Source: Oceanobacillus sojae
Lineage (GTDB): Bacteria > Bacillota > Bacilli > Bacillales > Amphibacillaceae
Assembly (NCBI RefSeq): GCF_900162665.1
Contig: NZ_LT727810.1
Span: 217,067-281,066 of the forward strand
DNA: 64,000 bases
Direction: 5' to 3'
Below the pieces are notes generated by a model. It was not told where the DNA came from and did not search any database. It saw nothing but the letters and a program-made list of their open reading frames with translations. Made by a program: the position numbers and the translations under genes. This document shows, piece after piece, positions 33,674-42,747 of this stretch; the first letter of the stretch is position 1, and each line of letters begins with the position of its first letter.

Positions 33674-35176
33674 ATGACAGATATTCAAGAAATGCATAAA
33701 CAACCGCCTTATGGCATGATAGCTATTTTATTTATTGGGGCGTTTGTAGCAATTTTAAATGAAACTTTATTAAACGTAGCACTGCCTTCTATCATGACTG
33801 AATTCGAAGTGAAACCAACCTCTGTTCAATGGCTGACAAACGGTTATATGCTTGTAAATGGGATTCTTATTCCGGCAAGTGCATTCTTAATTCAGCGTTT
33901 TACAAATAGAAAGCTGTTTTTAACAGCGATGACTTTATTTACAGCAGGAACTTTATTAGCTGCTATTTCACCGACTTTTTCAATACTTTTAGTTGCAAGA
34001 TTAATCCAGGCAGCAGGTTCAGCAGTAATGATGCCGCTCTTGATGAATGTCATGCTGACAGCTTTTCCAATTGAAAAACGTGGGACAGCAATGGGAACTT
34101 TCGGTCTTGTAATGATTGTGGCTCCTGCCATTGGTCCGACATTATCAGGATGGATCGTGGAGCATTATGATTGGAGAACTTTATTCTATATTGTTTTCCC
34201 GATTGCTATTATTTCATTATTAATTGGCGTATTTAAATTGAAAAACATTACTCCACAGCGTCCAATCAGGCTTGATGTATTTTCTATTATTCTATCCAGC
34301 TTTGGTTTTGGCGGCTTATTATACGGATTTAGTTCAGCTGGAGATAAAGGCTGGGATCATCCATCTGTATATATTACAATAGTTGTCGGAGTAATTGGAG
34401 TTGTGACATTGATTCTTCGCCAATTACGCATGAAGGATCCGATGCTTGAATTCCGGATTTTCCGCTATCCGATGTTTGCCTTATCTTCAGCGATTTCTGT
34501 AGTTTTAGCAATGGCATTATTTTCAGGAATGATTTTAATTCCGCTATATGTACAGACCGTTCGGGGATTTACACCATTTGAAGCAGGTTTATTAATGCTT
34601 CCGGGCGCTCTTGTGATGGGGGTTATGTCGCCGATTACGGGACGATTGTTTGATAAATTCGGTGCCCGTACATTAACTATTATTGGGCTGACTATTACAG
34701 GAGTAACAACATTCTTCTTTACCCGGTTGGATATGGAAATTACGATAACCTCCCTTATGGCTATCTTTGCAATTCGTTCATTAGGAATGTCTATGGTAAT
34801 GATGCCGGTCATGACAAATGGTTTGAATCAATTACCAATGCATCAGAACCCGCATGGTACGGCAATGAACAATACATTGCAGCAGGTATCTGGAGCGATT
34901 GGCTCGGCATTATTGATTACCGTAATGAACAGCCGGACCAATAAAGAGGCAGAAGCACTGGCTGAGGAAGCAATGAAAAATATGGATCCATCGCAAATGC
35001 CGACGGGTGCATCAGCGGATCAGATGCAGACTGAAATAATGAATGAGGCCATGCTTCACGGAATTAACTTCTCATTCTTTATCTCCTTGTTAATAATTGT
35101 GTTAGCATTTATTCTGGCGTTGTTTATTAAACGTGTTGGTACGGATGGAAAAATAATTACGAAATCAGCAAAATAA
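33674..35176 (+). CDS. MFS multidrug exporter, DHA2 (14-segment) type
   Basis: A 500-residue transporter with about 14 hydrophobic segments. Marks: FVAILNETLLNVALPSIM, WLTNGYMLVNGILIPASAFL, the R-x2-Q-x2-G motif variant LVARLIQAAGSAVMMPLL and AIGPTLSGWIVEHYDWRTLFY. Proton-coupled export of drugs or antiseptics (LmrB/EmrB-like) is expected. Divergent TetR regulator, terminator downstream. Confidence 0.93.
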   Translation: MTDIQEMHKQPPYGMIAILFIGAFVAILNETLLNVALPSIMTEFEVKPTSVQWLTNGYMLVNGILIPASAFLIQRFTNRKLFLTAMTLFTAGTLLAAISPTFSILLVARLIQAAGSAVMMPLLMNVMLTAFPIEKRGTAMGTFGLVMIVAPAIGPTLSGWIVEHYDWRTLFYIVFPIAIISLLIGVFKLKNITPQRPIRLDVFSIILSSFGFGGLLYGFSSAGDKGWDHPSVYITIVVGVIGVVTLILRQLRMKDPMLEFRIFRYPMFALSSAISVVLAMALFSGMILIPLYVQTVRGFTPFEAGLLMLPGALVMGVMSPITGRLFDKFGARTLTIIGLTITGVTTFFFTRLDMEITITSLMAIFAIRSLGMSMVMMPVMTNGLNQLPMHQNPHGTAMNNTLQQVSGAIGSALLITVMNSRTNKEAEALAEEAMKNMDPSQMPTGASADQMQTEIMNEAMLHGINFSFFISLLIIVLAFILALFIKRVGTDGKIITKSAK

Positions 35177-35184
35177 GAAGAAAG

Positions 35185-35223
35185 AAAAAAACTATCATCT
35201 GATTAGCAGGTGATAGTTTTTTT
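35185..35223 (+). terminator. Intrinsic terminator of the MFS gene
   Basis: CTATCATCTG (35192-35201) pairs with CAGGTGATAG (35207-35216), extended by A-run/T-run pairing and TTTTTTT. Confidence 0.9.
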
Positions 35224-35344
35224 ATGCGAAAAAAGGTATATATACTTTCAAGCTCCGTGAACATGTTACACTAATTAATAGTTTACATTTACATATCTAA
35301 GCACAGTGAAACAGGATAACTAAAGAGGAGAAAGCAGGGATGTT

Positions 35345-36199
35345 ATGATTCATTTTTCAAGAGTATATAAGCAGGGCAGTAACCCGACAAATGAAGATGC
35401 TTACGTAGTAAATCAGGAAAAAGAGCTGTTTGCAGTAATTGATGGAGCGACTGGGCTGGGGGGACTGCCTGGAAAAATAGCAGCAGAAGCCATTCAAAAC
35501 GGTTTTGATACAGGAGATTTTGAAGACAGCTTAATTGAGCAGATTAGCAAGGGAAATACGAAATTAGCGAAAAAGACAAAACAGGAATTGGGGCAGGGAA
35601 TCGAAGCAATTGCAAAAGAAAAGCGTAGTGCATGTGGAATTGCAGCAATACAAATCCATGAAAATTATATGGAATATGCTCAATCCGGAGATTGTATGAT
35701 TTTTGTGGCCTATCAGGATGGAGGAATCCAATCACTTTCCTATGATCATGTTATGAGATTGGACAAGAAGGCTATTTTTGAATTATATAATGCTATTGAT
35801 AAACGGATTAATCCAGAGATTAGCGGAGAAGCTTTTCAGGAAATTTATCAAGAAGAAAAAGAGCGTATTATCCCTATACTTAAGGCTAACAGGGAGAAAT
35901 TAAATACTCGGGGAGGCTATAGCATTATTGATGGTACTGCCGAGGCCATGGAATATTTAACCTATGGAAGAATCCCGCTTCATCAGGTGGAAAAAATCCT
36001 GCTGCTTACAGACGGGATGCAGCTGCACGGCATGGAAGGCGATGTTTGGAAAGAGTCCGCAAATTTTGCTTTTAAACATGGTATCGACAGCTTACTGGAT
36101 TATGTTGTTCAACAAGAAGAGGCCGATATTTTTCTGAAGAAGTATCCACGTTTAAAGCATGCGGATGATAAAACAGGAATTCTTGTAGAACTGAGTTAG
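35345..36199 (+). CDS. PP2C-family serine/threonine phosphatase
   Basis: A 284-residue PPM-type phosphatase. The metal-binding Asp motifs are all present: NEDAY (Asp18), VIDGATG (Asp33), SGDCMIF, LLLTDGM and the C-terminal HADDKTGI. No membrane segment or sensory domain is attached. Target unknown. A strong terminator follows, so it is transcribed alone. Confidence 0.88.
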   Translation: MIHFSRVYKQGSNPTNEDAYVVNQEKELFAVIDGATGLGGLPGKIAAEAIQNGFDTGDFEDSLIEQISKGNTKLAKKTKQELGQGIEAIAKEKRSACGIAAIQIHENYMEYAQSGDCMIFVAYQDGGIQSLSYDHVMRLDKKAIFELYNAIDKRINPEISGEAFQEIYQEEKERIIPILKANREKLNTRGGYSIIDGTAEAMEYLTYGRIPLHQVEKILLLTDGMQLHGMEGDVWKESANFAFKHGIDSLLDYVVQQEEADIFLKKYPRLKHADDKTGILVELS

Positions 36200-36314
36200 T
36201 AAAGAAAATGAGCATGGATTGGGAAATTTTATAGTTTAGAAAACTTGAGCGCCGAGTAATTTGAATGGAAAAACGAATAGAAAAGACTTGATGGAAGTTA
36301 TATTGTATGCAGTA

Positions 36315-36364
36315 AAAGCATCGTTCATTACCAGTGTTTTTGGGATGAACGATGCTTTCTTTTT
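36315..36364 (+). terminator. Intrinsic terminator of the PP2C gene
   Basis: AAAGCATCGTTCAT (36315-36328) and ATGAACGATGCTTT (36345-36358) form a perfect 14-bp stem followed by CTTTTT. Confidence 0.92.
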
Positions 36365-36411
36365 CATTTATTCATAATAAAGTTGATTTTTTCTCTTCCA
36401 AAAAACGAAAC

Positions 36412-36472
36412 TTTACAATTACCTTACATTACTTCAATATCCAGTTAATATCCATTGCTTACCATGGATAAT
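36412..36472 (+). promoter_or_regulatory. Pho-box-like repeats and -10 element of the alkaline phosphatase gene
   Basis: TTTACA (36412), CTTACA (36423), a weak copy TCAATA (36434) and TTAATA (36445) are spaced exactly 11 bases apart, the pattern of PhoP-binding TT(A/T/C)ACA repeats in Bacillus. GATAAT at 36467-36472 is a plausible -10 box. The layout suggests phosphate-starvation control by PhoPR. Confidence 0.6.
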
Positions 36473-36503
36473 AGATTGATAAGTTGAAGGAGGAAATCTC
36501 AAG

Positions 36504-37934
36504 ATGACATTAAGAAAAAAACTAGCATCATTAGCGGCAGTTACCGGGTTAACGATAGCCAGCTTAACAACCGGTACACAAAATGTTCTGGCAAGTGAAG
36601 CAGCACCTCCAAAAACAGAGGACAAAGAGGTAAAAAATATCATCTTTTTAATTGGAGATGGAATGGGAGTATCGTATACTTCTGCATATCGTTATTTTAA
36701 AGACCATGGTGAAGAAAAATTTGTGAATCAGACAGTATTTGATAAGTACTTAGTTGGGCAGCAGGCAACATATCCGGAGGACCCGGAAGAGAATGTAACA
36801 GATTCAGCTTCTGCAGCAACTGCGATGTCTGCAGGAATTAAAACATATAATAATGCTATTGCGGTAGATAATGATTTAACAGAAGTAGAAACCGTGTTGG
36901 AACGTGCAAAACAGTTAGGAAAATCAACAGGACTTGTTGCGACATCAGAAATTACGCATGCAACACCGGCAGCATTTGGAGCACATGATGAAACAAGAAA
37001 AAACATGAATGGTATTGCTGATGATTATTATGATGAACGAGTTAATGACAGTCATAAAATTGATGTACTGCTTGGCGGTGGAACAACTTTATTTGACAGA
37101 GAAGACCGCAATTTAACAGAGGAATTCCAAGCTGACGGTTTTAGCTACGTGAATAATAAAGACGAACTTTTAAATGATACGAATGAACAGGTACTTGGAT
37201 TATTTGCAGAAGAAGGTTTGCCTAAAATGATTGACCGTAAAGAGGAGGTTCCCTCTTTAGCAGAGATGACAAATTCGGCACTAGATCGTCTCAGTCAAAA
37301 TGAGGAAGGTTTCTTTCTGATGGTAGAGGGAAGTCAAATTGATTGGGCAGGTCATGATAATGATATTGTTGGTGCAATGAGTGAGATGGAAGACTTTGAA
37401 GCAGCATTCGAAGCGGCGATTAACTTTGCAGAACAGGATGGAGAGACTTTAGTTGTGGCTACAGCAGATCACTCAACTGGCGGATTTTCTATTGCAGCCG
37501 ATGATGACTATAACTGGAATCCAGAGCCGCTTCGTGCAACAACGCGTACCCCGGACTTTATGGCTGAAGAAATTGTTAATGGTGCTGATGTAGAAGAAAC
37601 ATTAGGGAAATACATTGATTTAGGTTTAACAGAGGAAGAAATTAATGCTGTGAAGGAAGCTGCAAAATCAGAAGATATGCTGGAAATTGATGATGCTATT
37701 GAAGCTATCTTTAATGTACGTTCGAATACAGGATGGACAACAGGCGGGCATACGGGAGAGGATGTAAACGTGTATGCTTTTGGTCCGCAATCGGAGTTGT
37801 TTGCAGGTCAAGTTGATAATACAGACCAGGCTAAATTAATCTTTGGGGTTCTGGACGGAAGTAATGAAAAGGCTGAATTAGAGGATGCAGATATGGAAGA
37901 AAAAGCAGAAGAAAATAAAAAAGATGAAGAGTAA
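36504..37934 (+). CDS. Secreted alkaline phosphatase (PhoA family)
   Basis: A 476-residue exported enzyme that hydrolyses phosphomonoesters. Signal peptide: residues 1-31 with Ala-Ser-Glu-Ala at the end (VLASEA). Zn/Mg ligands and catalytic residues: IIFLIGDGMGVSY, TDSASAATAMSAG (nucleophilic Ser), EGSQIDWAGHDND, VATADHSTGG and GWTTGGHTGEDV. The tail is highly acidic (ELEDADMEEKAEENKKDEE), common in haloalkaliphilic secreted proteins. GGAGG precedes the ATG. A Pho-box-like array upstream agrees with its function. Confidence 0.95.
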   Translation: MTLRKKLASLAAVTGLTIASLTTGTQNVLASEAAPPKTEDKEVKNIIFLIGDGMGVSYTSAYRYFKDHGEEKFVNQTVFDKYLVGQQATYPEDPEENVTDSASAATAMSAGIKTYNNAIAVDNDLTEVETVLERAKQLGKSTGLVATSEITHATPAAFGAHDETRKNMNGIADDYYDERVNDSHKIDVLLGGGTTLFDREDRNLTEEFQADGFSYVNNKDELLNDTNEQVLGLFAEEGLPKMIDRKEEVPSLAEMTNSALDRLSQNEEGFFLMVEGSQIDWAGHDNDIVGAMSEMEDFEAAFEAAINFAEQDGETLVVATADHSTGGFSIAADDDYNWNPEPLRATTRTPDFMAEEIVNGADVEETLGKYIDLGLTEEEINAVKEAAKSEDMLEIDDAIEAIFNVRSNTGWTTGGHTGEDVNVYAFGPQSELFAGQVDNTDQAKLIFGVLDGSNEKAELEDADMEEKAEENKKDEE

Positions 37935-38007
37935 TTATAAAAGGCATCGATTCTCAAGTCATTTGTGGAGCATATGTGAGGATTTTAAACGGTAAGGAGG
38001 TTGTCAT

Positions 38008-38664
38008 GTGAAAAGAATAATTGGTTTTCTAATGATAATGCTTGTCTTGGCAGGCTGTGCAGAAGATAAGCCGGCGAAAGAGGCAGAAGCAAAAAATAAT
38101 ACAGAGAAGAAAGAACAAGTGCAGACAGCTTCCTATTTAGACGGATATTTGGAAAACCCGCAATTATCGGATGATAGTGAATTGCTGCAAGTGGATCAGG
38201 TTGTTGAGGATTCAAAGGGAAGGTCAATGCTAATGAAAATGAGACAAGTCGATGAAACCTATCAAATTGGTGGTATAGAAATGAAGATTCAGGACGCAAA
38301 ATGGATCCAGTTACGCCCTTCTTATCGAATGATAGATTATTTTCACGGGTTAACAGATAATGAATCTGAATTTAATTATGTAAAGGTATTTGTAGAAATA
38401 ACAAATACCTCTGATAAAACGTTAAAATTCAGCCCAGTTGCTTTAGTGGAAACAAACGAGGAAGAAAAGATTTCCTGGGAAGATGAGCTATACCTCGAAA
38501 GCTTAAATGAACCGATAGAGTCTGGAGAATCAAGAAAAGGAAATATAGGATTTATTGTGGACGAAACAAAAGATCTATCAGAGTTAACGATTTTGACAAG
38601 TGATATTTATGATGAAGCAGATAATAAGCTGAATGATGCGGAAGAGATAACTGTTGAATTTTAA
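38008..38664 (+). CDS. Lipoprotein of unknown function (DUF4352-like)
   Basis: A 218-residue exported protein: lipobox Leu-Ala-Gly-Cys (residues 14-17), charged linker rich in Lys/Glu, then a beta-sandwich-like domain with the pattern FNYVKVFVEITNTSDKTLKFSPVALVETNEEEKISWEDELY, close to DUF4352/telomeric-repeat-like extracellular domains of Firmicutes. GTG start 7 bases after AAGGAGG (37994-38000). Terminator follows. Confidence 0.8.
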   Translation: MKRIIGFLMIMLVLAGCAEDKPAKEAEAKNNTEKKEQVQTASYLDGYLENPQLSDDSELLQVDQVVEDSKGRSMLMKMRQVDETYQIGGIEMKIQDAKWIQLRPSYRMIDYFHGLTDNESEFNYVKVFVEITNTSDKTLKFSPVALVETNEEEKISWEDELYLESLNEPIESGESRKGNIGFIVDETKDLSELTILTSDIYDEADNKLNDAEEITVEF

Positions 38665-38675
38665 GAAGAATAAAA

Positions 38676-38722
38676 GAGTAATACACGATTTGTAAACAAA
38701 AAATCATGTATTGCTCTTTTTT
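38676..38722 (+). terminator. Intrinsic terminator of the lipoprotein gene
   Basis: GAGTAATACACGATT (38676-38690) pairs with AATCATGTATTGCTC (38702-38716), two G-U or near pairs, then TTTTTT. Confidence 0.88.
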
Positions 38723-38813
38723 ACATGGGCTTAAAGTTATAAAGTATTAAAGTGAATAATATACCTAATTGGTAAAAATTAATAATTGAATTTTTATATT
38801 ACTTTCCCCTACC

Positions 38814-38825
38814 CTGTTTAAACAG
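38814..38825. promoter_or_regulatory. Perfect 12-bp palindrome upstream of the deglycase-PTS operon
   Basis: CTGTTTAAACAG. Its centre is 43 bases (about four helical turns) from the centre of the next inverted repeat, which suggests cooperative or related operator sites. Function is inference. Confidence 0.45.
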
Positions 38826-38842
38826 TCTATTAAATCAAATAT

Positions 38843-38882
38843 ATATACAATATTGCATGATTAGTCGTGCAATATTGTATAT
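38843..38882. promoter_or_regulatory. 15-bp perfect inverted repeat upstream of the deglycase-PTS operon
   Basis: ATATACAATATTGCA (38843-38857) and TGCAATATTGTATAT (38868-38882) with a 10-base spacer, 58 bases before the start codon. No T-run follows, so it is not a terminator. It could be an operator of the PRD regulator or an RNA hairpin in the leader. Confidence 0.55.
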
Positions 38883-38940
38883 GGATATAACCTGCAAAGA
38901 AGAATATCATGGAGTTATCAAGATGTTTAGGAGGAAATTC

Positions 38941-39999
38941 ATGAGTATGATTGAGGTTATTAACCGTATACCAACCCAGCTTCAAAAAATAGGTCAAAAC
39001 ACAGAGAACTTGAAAATAACATTAAAGGAGTTTTTGAAAGCGGATTCTGAAATAAGAAGAATTGTAATAATTGCTTCAGGGACTTCCTACAACGCTGCTT
39101 TTACAACAAAGCATTTTGCGGAAAATCTTAATCAGGTTCCGGTGGATATCATTTATCCGAATATGTTTGTTCATTATTATAACCATTCCTTATTAAATGA
39201 AAAGGATTTGTATATATTTATTTCACAAGGGGGAAAAACAAAGCTTGTCTATGAAGCGCTGCAAATAGTAAAAAGGAAAAAATACAGAACGATTTCTCTT
39301 ACGGAAACATTGAACTCACCAATTGCTGATTTAGCTGATATTGCACTGGAAATCGGCTCAGAAAATGAAGAATATTTATATCGTACGCTTGGTTATTCAG
39401 CTACCTGTGCTACATTATCATGGATTTATATCTCTTTATTAGATATTTGCGAGAAGATAAATGAAGAAGAAATTGATATGTATAAACAGGATTATCAAAA
39501 CATGACTAATAACCTGTCAAAAATTAAAGAAAATACAATGGAATGGTATAAAAAACATAAATTTGAGTTAATGCAGAAGCATAACTTTTTATTCGCCGGG
39601 ACAAATGATTTATGGGCTGTTGCTCAAGAAGCAGATATAAAGTTCATGGAAATGCTGCCGGTGTTTACAAATAGTTTTGAATTGGAAGAGTTAATTCACG
39701 GCCCGCAGAATTCTTTTAATCATAATATAGGATATTTCATTTTAAGCAGAAGCAATGAGGATCGTGAAAAAGCAAGAAGTATAGCAACCTTTATTGAAAA
39801 AGAAATTTCTTCCTGTTATTTAATAGGTGACTATGATGAAGCAAGTTTTAATGTGAACCCTGAAAGTAAATATTTCAGTAATCTGGAATATATAACGTAT
39901 TTCCAGGTTCTTGCATATATGCTGTCGACGGACAGGGGCAGAGATTTGACCAAAGGTATTTACCCGCGGGTAGTAAATTATATCAATAAATCAATGTAA
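38941..39999 (+). CDS. Double-SIS-domain enzyme, fructoselysine/glucoselysine-6P deglycase-like
   Basis: A 352-residue protein with two SIS phosphosugar domains related to the isomerase half of GlmS. First domain: IIASGTSYNAAFTTKHFAE and FISQGGKTKLVYEAL; second: LFAGTNDLWAVAQEADIKFMEML, and ELEELIHGPQNSF, the place of the catalytic Glu and His in GlmS-like proteins. In gfr/frl operons such proteins split Amadori phosphates into glucose-6P and an amine. ATG 38941 is chosen 6 bases after AGGAGG (38929-38934). The mannose-family PTS genes follow after 16 bases, the same arrangement as in Salmonella gfr. Amino-sugar deaminase is an alternative. Confidence 0.82.
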   Translation: MSMIEVINRIPTQLQKIGQNTENLKITLKEFLKADSEIRRIVIIASGTSYNAAFTTKHFAENLNQVPVDIIYPNMFVHYYNHSLLNEKDLYIFISQGGKTKLVYEALQIVKRKKYRTISLTETLNSPIADLADIALEIGSENEEYLYRTLGYSATCATLSWIYISLLDICEKINEEEIDMYKQDYQNMTNNLSKIKENTMEWYKKHKFELMQKHNFLFAGTNDLWAVAQEADIKFMEMLPVFTNSFELEELIHGPQNSFNHNIGYFILSRSNEDREKARSIATFIEKEISSCYLIGDYDEASFNVNPESKYFSNLEYITYFQVLAYMLSTDRGRDLTKGIYPRVVNYINKSM

Positions 40000-40015
40000 A
40001 AAAAGGAGGGATCAG

Positions 40016-40444
40016 ATGAAAAAAATATTAGTTGCAACGCATGGAAATTTTGCGGAAGGGATAATTTCTTCTATTAACTTGATTCTAGGTGAACAGGATA
40101 ATCTGTATTATATGAATGCTTATTTAGATGAAGTTCCTTTAAAAGAAAAAATAAAAATATTTTTTGAACAGGATACTGCCACAGAAGATGTTGTTATCAT
40201 TTTCACAGATTTATTTGGCGGCAGTGTAAACCAGGCTTTCCTCGAATATATAGATAGAGAGAATACGCACTTTATTACTGGAGTGAATCTTCCATTACTT
40301 CTGGAAGCAGTAATGCTGAATGAGGAAGATGTAACAGAAGAAAAATTAAAAGAGATTGTAACGAGATCCAAAGAACAAATTATTTATACAGATCATCCAA
40401 AGCATCAAACCACTGAAGCGGCAGATGAAATATTTGATATATAA
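40016..40444 (+). CDS. PTS mannose/fructose/sorbose-family EIIA (second system)
   Basis: A 142-residue EIIA with the phosphorylation His9 in LVATHGNFAEGI, FTDLFGGSVNQAF (usual GGTP replaced by GGSV) and TGVNLPLLLEAVM. AAAAAAGGAGGG precedes the ATG. Second gene of the operon. Confidence 0.94.
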   Translation: MKKILVATHGNFAEGIISSINLILGEQDNLYYMNAYLDEVPLKEKIKIFFEQDTATEDVVIIFTDLFGGSVNQAFLEYIDRENTHFITGVNLPLLLEAVMLNEEDVTEEKLKEIVTRSKEQIIYTDHPKHQTTEAADEIFDI

Positions 40445-40466
40445 AAATGTAGAGAGGAAGAAATAA

Positions 40467-40952
40467 ATGATTATTCAAATGAGAATAGATGATAGATTAT
40501 TGCATGGACAAGTGGCATATAGCTGGAAATCAGCATTATCCTACGAAGCTATTGTTATAGCAGATGATAACGCAGCCAATGATGAGGTTAGAAAACAGGC
40601 ATTGAAGTTAAGTAATCCTGATGGGGTGCGGCTTGCTATTCGCCCTGTTCAAGAAGCTGTAAAACTTGTGCAACATCCGAAGCTCAAAGCAATGAGGGTG
40701 TTTGTTATATGTTCCAATCCAGAGTCTGCCTATCAATTTATCAAAGAAATAGATGAAAAGCCTGTTCTTAATTTAGGTAATATGCAGAAAGAAGACGATA
40801 AGAAGGCCTTATCATCGACGGTTTATGTATCTAAGGACGATATGCACTATTTGGATAAAATCATAGATTTAGGATACGAGATAGAAGCTCGGCAGGTTCC
40901 TGATGAAAGCGCTAAAAAGTACGAGGATTTAAAGAATAAAATGAAAAACTAA
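40467..40952 (+). CDS. PTS mannose/fructose/sorbose-family EIIB (second system)
   Basis: A 161-residue EIIB, phospho-His13 in MRIDDRLLHGQVAYSW; AIRPVQEAVKLV and LNLGNMQKEDDKK correspond to the family core. It starts 22 bases after EIIA behind AGAGAGGAAG. Confidence 0.94.
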   Translation: MIIQMRIDDRLLHGQVAYSWKSALSYEAIVIADDNAANDEVRKQALKLSNPDGVRLAIRPVQEAVKLVQHPKLKAMRVFVICSNPESAYQFIKEIDEKPVLNLGNMQKEDDKKALSSTVYVSKDDMHYLDKIIDLGYEIEARQVPDESAKKYEDLKNKMKN

Positions 40953-40972
40953 TCAGCTTAAGGGGGATTGTC

Positions 40973-41752
40973 ATGCAAACAGCATTAATTGTAGGTATAA
41001 TTCTAGCTTTACTATGGTTTATTGAAAAGATGCTGGGAACAGCAATGGTAATCAGGCCAATTGTCGTTTCGACAATTATTGGGGCAGCACTTGGGGACGT
41101 ACAGACCGGTCTGCTTGTTGGAGCAACATTAGAGCTGGTTTTTATGGGCTTTATTCAAGTGGGCGGAGCTGTTCCGCCAGATGTTCTTGTTGGTGCCGGT
41201 CTTGGAACAGCGTATGCAATTATCGGTAATAGCGGCGCAGAGGTTGCTCTGGCTTTAGCATTGCCAATTGCTTTATTAGCACAATCTATCAAAGTTCTGG
41301 TTTTTATTATTCGAAGCTGGTTTATGAACTATGCAATGAAACTGGCGAAAGCGGCTAATATAAAAGGGATGATAAATCTTAATATTGGAGGCTTACTGCT
41401 TCACTGTGCGATGTACTTTATTGTCGGGTTTGCAGCCATACTATTTGGATCAAACGCTGTGGAAGCATTTGTTAATAATATTCCTGATGCGATTATGAAT
41501 GGTTTAGAAGTGGCAGGAGGACTATTACCGGCAGTTGGTTTTGCCTTATTATTACTTCCAATGATGACAAAAACAAATGTCCTATACTTCTTATTAGGAT
41601 TTTCATTATTAGCTTATATGAACATTCCTATTTTGGGAATTACTTTATTTGGGGTTGTACTTGCTTTCATCATTGTTTATGAATTTAATGGTAAAAATGG
41701 AGATTCTGATACAACTGATAAAGAGGATGAGGAGGAGCTGTTTGATGTCTGA
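40973..41752 (+). CDS. PTS mannose/fructose/sorbose-family EIIC (second system)
   Basis: A 259-residue membrane component: RPIVVSTIIGAALGDVQTGLLVGATLELVFMGFIQVGGAVPPDVLVGAGLGTA and GGLLPAVGFALLLLPM. AAGGGGG binding site. The acidic C-terminal end (SDTTDKEDEEELFDV) overlaps the start of EIID by 8 bases. Confidence 0.95.
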   Translation: MQTALIVGIILALLWFIEKMLGTAMVIRPIVVSTIIGAALGDVQTGLLVGATLELVFMGFIQVGGAVPPDVLVGAGLGTAYAIIGNSGAEVALALALPIALLAQSIKVLVFIIRSWFMNYAMKLAKAANIKGMINLNIGGLLLHCAMYFIVGFAAILFGSNAVEAFVNNIPDAIMNGLEVAGGLLPAVGFALLLLPMMTKTNVLYFLLGFSLLAYMNIPILGITLFGVVLAFIIVYEFNGKNGDSDTTDKEDEEELFDV

Positions 41753-42563
41753 TAAAAGGAAATTAACCAAAGATGAGAAAAAATTAATGCGTGAAATATT
41801 TTGGAGTTCTTTTATGCTGGAAGGTTCTTATAATTATGAAAGACAGCAGGCACTCGGGTTCTCCATTGGAATGTGGCCGGCTATTAAAAGATATTATAAG
41901 AATGAAAAGGATCGGGCGGAAGCATTAGAAAGACATATGAACATTTTTAACACAACTCCTCATGTTGTAACAACGATTACTGGCGTTGCTACAGCTTTAG
42001 AAAAAGAAGCCAGCGAAAATCCATCTTTTGATAAAAAGATTATTAATAACGTTAAAATTGGTTTGATGGGTCCGTTTGCAGGTATAGGAGATTCGTTATT
42101 CTGGGGAACCTTGCGTATTATCGCCGTAGGTATCGGTTTGTCCTTAGCCCAGCAGGGAAGTATACTCGGCCCTATTCTTTTCCTGCTTTTATTTAATGTA
42201 CCCCATATGCTCGTCAGGTACTATGGCGGTGTATTTGGTTATAAATTTGGAACGAAGATTATGGATCAGGCCAATAACTCGGGAATAATGCAAAAAATAT
42301 CTAAAGGAGCCACCATTGTCGGCTTGATGGTTATTGGTGCAATGACAGCCTCCATGGTAACGCTGGAATCTTCTCTTGTATTTACTATTGGAGATGAAAA
42401 AATTCCAATGCAAGATTATCTGGATCAAATTTTTCCGCTGTTATTACCATTATTGTATACTATTTTTATGTTTTACCTGTTGAAAAAAGGAATGAAGCCG
42501 ACTACTATATTATTAGTAACCATTGCTATTGGTATTATCGGTTCTTTAATAGGGATTATTTAA
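41745..42563 (+). CDS. PTS mannose/fructose/sorbose-family EIID (second system)
   Basis: A 272-residue EIID: LTKDEKKLMREIFWSSFMLEGSYNYERQQALGF, AEALERHMNIFNTTPHVVTTITGVATALE, and KIGLMGPFAGIGDSLFWGT. ATG 41745 is preferred to the open frame from 41649 because GGAGGAG (41731-41737) is 7 bases before it and the family starts here. The stop codon lies in the first unit of a 13-bp tandem repeat. Confidence 0.95.
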   Translation: MSDKRKLTKDEKKLMREIFWSSFMLEGSYNYERQQALGFSIGMWPAIKRYYKNEKDRAEALERHMNIFNTTPHVVTTITGVATALEKEASENPSFDKKIINNVKIGLMGPFAGIGDSLFWGTLRIIAVGIGLSLAQQGSILGPILFLLLFNVPHMLVRYYGGVFGYKFGTKIMDQANNSGIMQKISKGATIVGLMVIGAMTASMVTLESSLVFTIGDEKIPMQDYLDQIFPLLLPLLYTIFMFYLLKKGMKPTTILLVTIAIGIIGSLIGII

Positions 42564-42585
42564 AGGGATTATTTAAAGGGATTAT
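42551..42585 (+). repeat. 13-bp tandem repeat across a stop codon
   Basis: AGGGATTATTTAA at 42551-42563 and 42564-42576, then a partial third copy. The first copy contains the last codons and stop of EIID. Probably replication slippage; harmless to the protein. Confidence 0.8.
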
Positions 42586-42660
42586 ACAGGTAGAGATTTA
42601 GTGCTTGAAAGGGATGGAGCTGGCCGCTGGTTGCAGAATAAATCTCCTTATTACTCTTAC

Positions 42661-42703
42661 ACCCCTATCTAAAATTTATATAGATTTTAGATAGGGGTTC
42701 TTT
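42661..42703 (+). terminator. Intrinsic terminator after EIID
   Basis: ACCCCTATCTAAAAT (42661-42675) pairs perfectly with ATTTTAGATAGGGGT (42684-42698), then TCTTT. It separates the PTS genes from the regulator gene, so the regulator is either expressed by read-through or from a promoter nearby. Confidence 0.85.
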
Positions 42704-42747
42704 ACCATAGATAATTAGATACCTTCGTTTGAAGAGAGGTGATTAAT

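Noticed and set aside
38843..38882. Intrinsic terminator upstream of the deglycase gene
   Set aside because: The inverted repeat has no following T-run and stands right before the start of an operon.
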